A stretch of DNA of 64,000 bases from Odobenus rosmarus divergens (lineage: Eukaryota > Chordata > Mammalia > Carnivora > Odobenidae). The DNA is taken from assembly GCF_000321225.1 (NCBI RefSeq), contig NW_004450583.1, forward strand, positions 460,826 to 524,825. Direction: 5' to 3'. Within the stretch, counting starts at the first letter, position 1. Each line of letters begins with the position of its first letter. The notes beneath the pieces are model-generated. The model worked only from the letters and a program-made list of their open reading frames with translations, did no database searches and had not been told where the DNA came from. The position numbers and the translations under genes are program-made. Below, one piece after another: positions 62,287-64,000 of this stretch.

Positions 62287-62450
62287 CCTGCTAAGCCCTC
62301 GGCTTCCTTCCTTCTCTCTTTCTTCCAAGTGAATGCTTGATCTCATATCTAGCTTGTGGCTGACTTGCAGCTGTCCCTTCATATCACTTTCCTTTGCAAA
62401 CTGCTGAAATGCTGAGTCTCTGTGATTAGGTGTGCCCTGCCAACCAGACA
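62287..62450 (-). promoter_or_regulatory. MSS51: Probable MSS51 non-coding exon 1 and start region
   Basis: A strong donor GCAGG|GTAAGT on the minus strand at 62287/62286, with no competing gene nearby, fits a 5' leader exon spliced to the ATG exon about 4.3 kb downstream. A CAGCTG E-box (62368-62373) of the kind bound by myogenic bHLH factors lies in it, in line with muscle expression, but a single E-box is weak evidence. An ATG at about 62382 is open to the donor. The upper boundary is a guess. Confidence 0.5.
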
Positions 62451-63676
62451 GACAACGCTGAATTCTCCCTAACGAGGTAAGGAGGGACCTGGACCCATGC
62501 CCATGGACTTCTCTCTTTCTGACCTTCCTTCTCTGCCAAGAGGGCTCAGAACTCTGTCAACACTCCCAAACTCACCAAAGGCCAGGCAGGCTAAGGAAAG
62601 ATGAAACCTATTGCTTCCTGAACCTCTCTCACTAAGGCAGTATTTCTGTTCTCAGTCCACAGAGTCAGAGAAGAAAAAATTAAAAACAAAAACCCTGGGA
62701 TTAGTTCAGAAGTTATTTGGTTGGAAAGGTAGGCACTAGCTCAGATCAACAGAACTCCTGGAGTTCTGGATGTCAATCTAGACCCAGGATGAGTTAACCC
62801 AAGCCCAAAGTCCCTTTGAGCATAACAAACACTCCTCAAACACAATTCAACAATGATCAATCTAGGCTTAAAAACAAACATAATACCCAAGAAAGAAGAA
62901 TACAAATGGTCATTTAATGGTACAGAAGGAAATCAATTATAGGGGAAACAAAATTAATTTGTAAAATTCACTTTCTCTGAAAGGAGAGCAAGGTACTTTG
63001 TCATCAGGCACACTCCATTTATTTATTTCAAAAGAGGAATAAATAGAGGAATAAAGTAAGCAAAACCAAAATATTATTGGCTAAAAATGCACTCTATTTC
63101 TAGGAACAGAAAATACAAAAGAATCAATTCAAACATCTTATTCCTTCCTATAATGAATGCTGATCCAGGAAATCTGATTACACATTCCTAGTTCCTTTTC
63201 ATTTATCAAGCTCCAGGGTCTACCAGAAATTATCAAGGCAGTGGTCCTATATGACTGTAAGACCTAACTTTCTGCTTACATCTGGCCCTAGCTATGTCAC
63301 TTACCTGCTTCTGTGACACCATCAAACTGGGGAACAGAACAACTTGCAGTCAGTTTAAGGTCCTGGAATGTGGCAAATCAAAAATCTACATATGAACAGA
63401 TGCAGAGGATGGATTCTAAAGGAACCCCAAACTGTAGAAAGCAACTACACACAGGGAAGGTGAAAGTAAGTGTTAAGGATGCAAAAAAAATTACACATTA
63501 TTCAGAATAGCTGTGGAGAAAAGAAAATCAGTAGCAATAGGCAAAAATCCTGAGTAAAACAGGAGTAATTCATTTTAAGCAAAGGTTTCAGGCCTATTTC
63601 AAATTTAACTGGCAGAACTTTTAAAGGATATGAGTTCTGTTAATAATGGCTGAACTGCAGAAGGCACAAGAAGTCA
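62451..63676. other. Upstream flank of MSS51, nothing recognised
   Basis: No PPP3CB-like exon or other known coding sequence seen. Probably promoter-proximal and intergenic DNA. Confidence 0.4.
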
Positions 63677-63686
63677 GAGATGGTCT

Positions 63687-63742
63687 TTTGTTGTTGTTTT
63701 TTTAAATTTATTTTTATTTTTTTTAAAGATTTTTATTTATTC

Positions 63743-63773
<31 letters not shown>

Positions 63774-63900
63774 GCAGGCAGAGGGAGAAGCAGGCTCCCC
63801 AAGGGGCAGGGAGCCCGATGCGGGACTCAATCCCAGGACCCTGGGATCATGACCTGAGCCGAAGGCAGACGCTTAACCATCTGAGCCACCCAGGCGCCCC
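63687..63900 (-). mobile_element. Carnivore tRNA SINE
   Basis: GAGATGGTCT at 63677-63686 and 63901-63910; GCCACCCAGGCGCCCC end. Confidence 0.93.
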
Positions 63901-64000
63901 GAGATGGTCTCTTCTAACTCAGAAGTGTCATCTTTGAATATAAAGGGATATGATAGAAAAAATTGATATTGAATATTAATTTATATTTTACCATCACTAC

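Overview
This is nuclear DNA from a placental mammal, almost certainly an arctoid caniform carnivore (bear, panda, seal or mustelid side). About 47 copies of a tRNA-derived carnivore SINE with the head GGCGCCTGGGTGGCTCAG are scattered on both strands, together with carnivore LINE-1 tails (ACTGGGTGTTATATG, CACTACATCAAAAACTAATG). The copies I read lack the typical canid SINEC_Cf head and the felid-type body, which argues against dog and cat. Genes are split by GT-AG introns. The large majority of the window is intron or repeat.

Three genes lie head to tail on the minus strand: MSS51 (right), ANXA7 (middle) and the first exons of CFAP70 (left). This matches the mammalian order CFAP70 - ANXA7 - MSS51 (human 10q22). 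I assembled both complete genes exon by exon. ANXA7 has 12 coding exons (24070-43201) that join in phase into 488 residues, including the 66-nt cassette exon, behind a non-coding first exon in a CpG island near 49.8 kb. MSS51 has six coding exons (54461-58015) that join into 460 residues, with a likely non-coding first exon ending at 62287. CFAP70 enters with an inferred non-coding exon ending at 17101 and two coding exons (15094-15156 and 13933-14119, residues 1-84). The next coding exon was not found, so most of the first 13.9 kb is one LINE-rich intron.

Layout: 1-13.9 kb, nested LINE-1 in CFAP70 intron; 13.9-17.3 kb, CFAP70 5' end and promoter with ZBTB33-like, NRF1-like and RFX half-site motifs; 17.3-24 kb, intergenic with an LTR-like block inside LINE-1 inside an older L2; 24-50 kb, ANXA7; 50-54.4 kb, intergenic LINE-1, MER5A and SINEs; 54.4-62.4 kb, MSS51; 62.4-64 kb, upstream flank. 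No exon of the expected next gene (PPP3CB in human) was seen.

The products do not form one pathway: ANXA7 is a Ca2+-dependent membrane-binding annexin, MSS51 a muscle mitochondrial MYND protein, and CFAP70 an axonemal protein. I see no evidence for an undescribed multi-gene system. The most useful leads are regulatory and structural: an unusual splice-site pair around MSS51 exon 6, a possible MSS51 uORF or N-terminal extension, inverted SINEs around ANXA7 exons 7-8, a compact CFAP70 promoter motif cluster, and several insertions with perfect target-site duplications.
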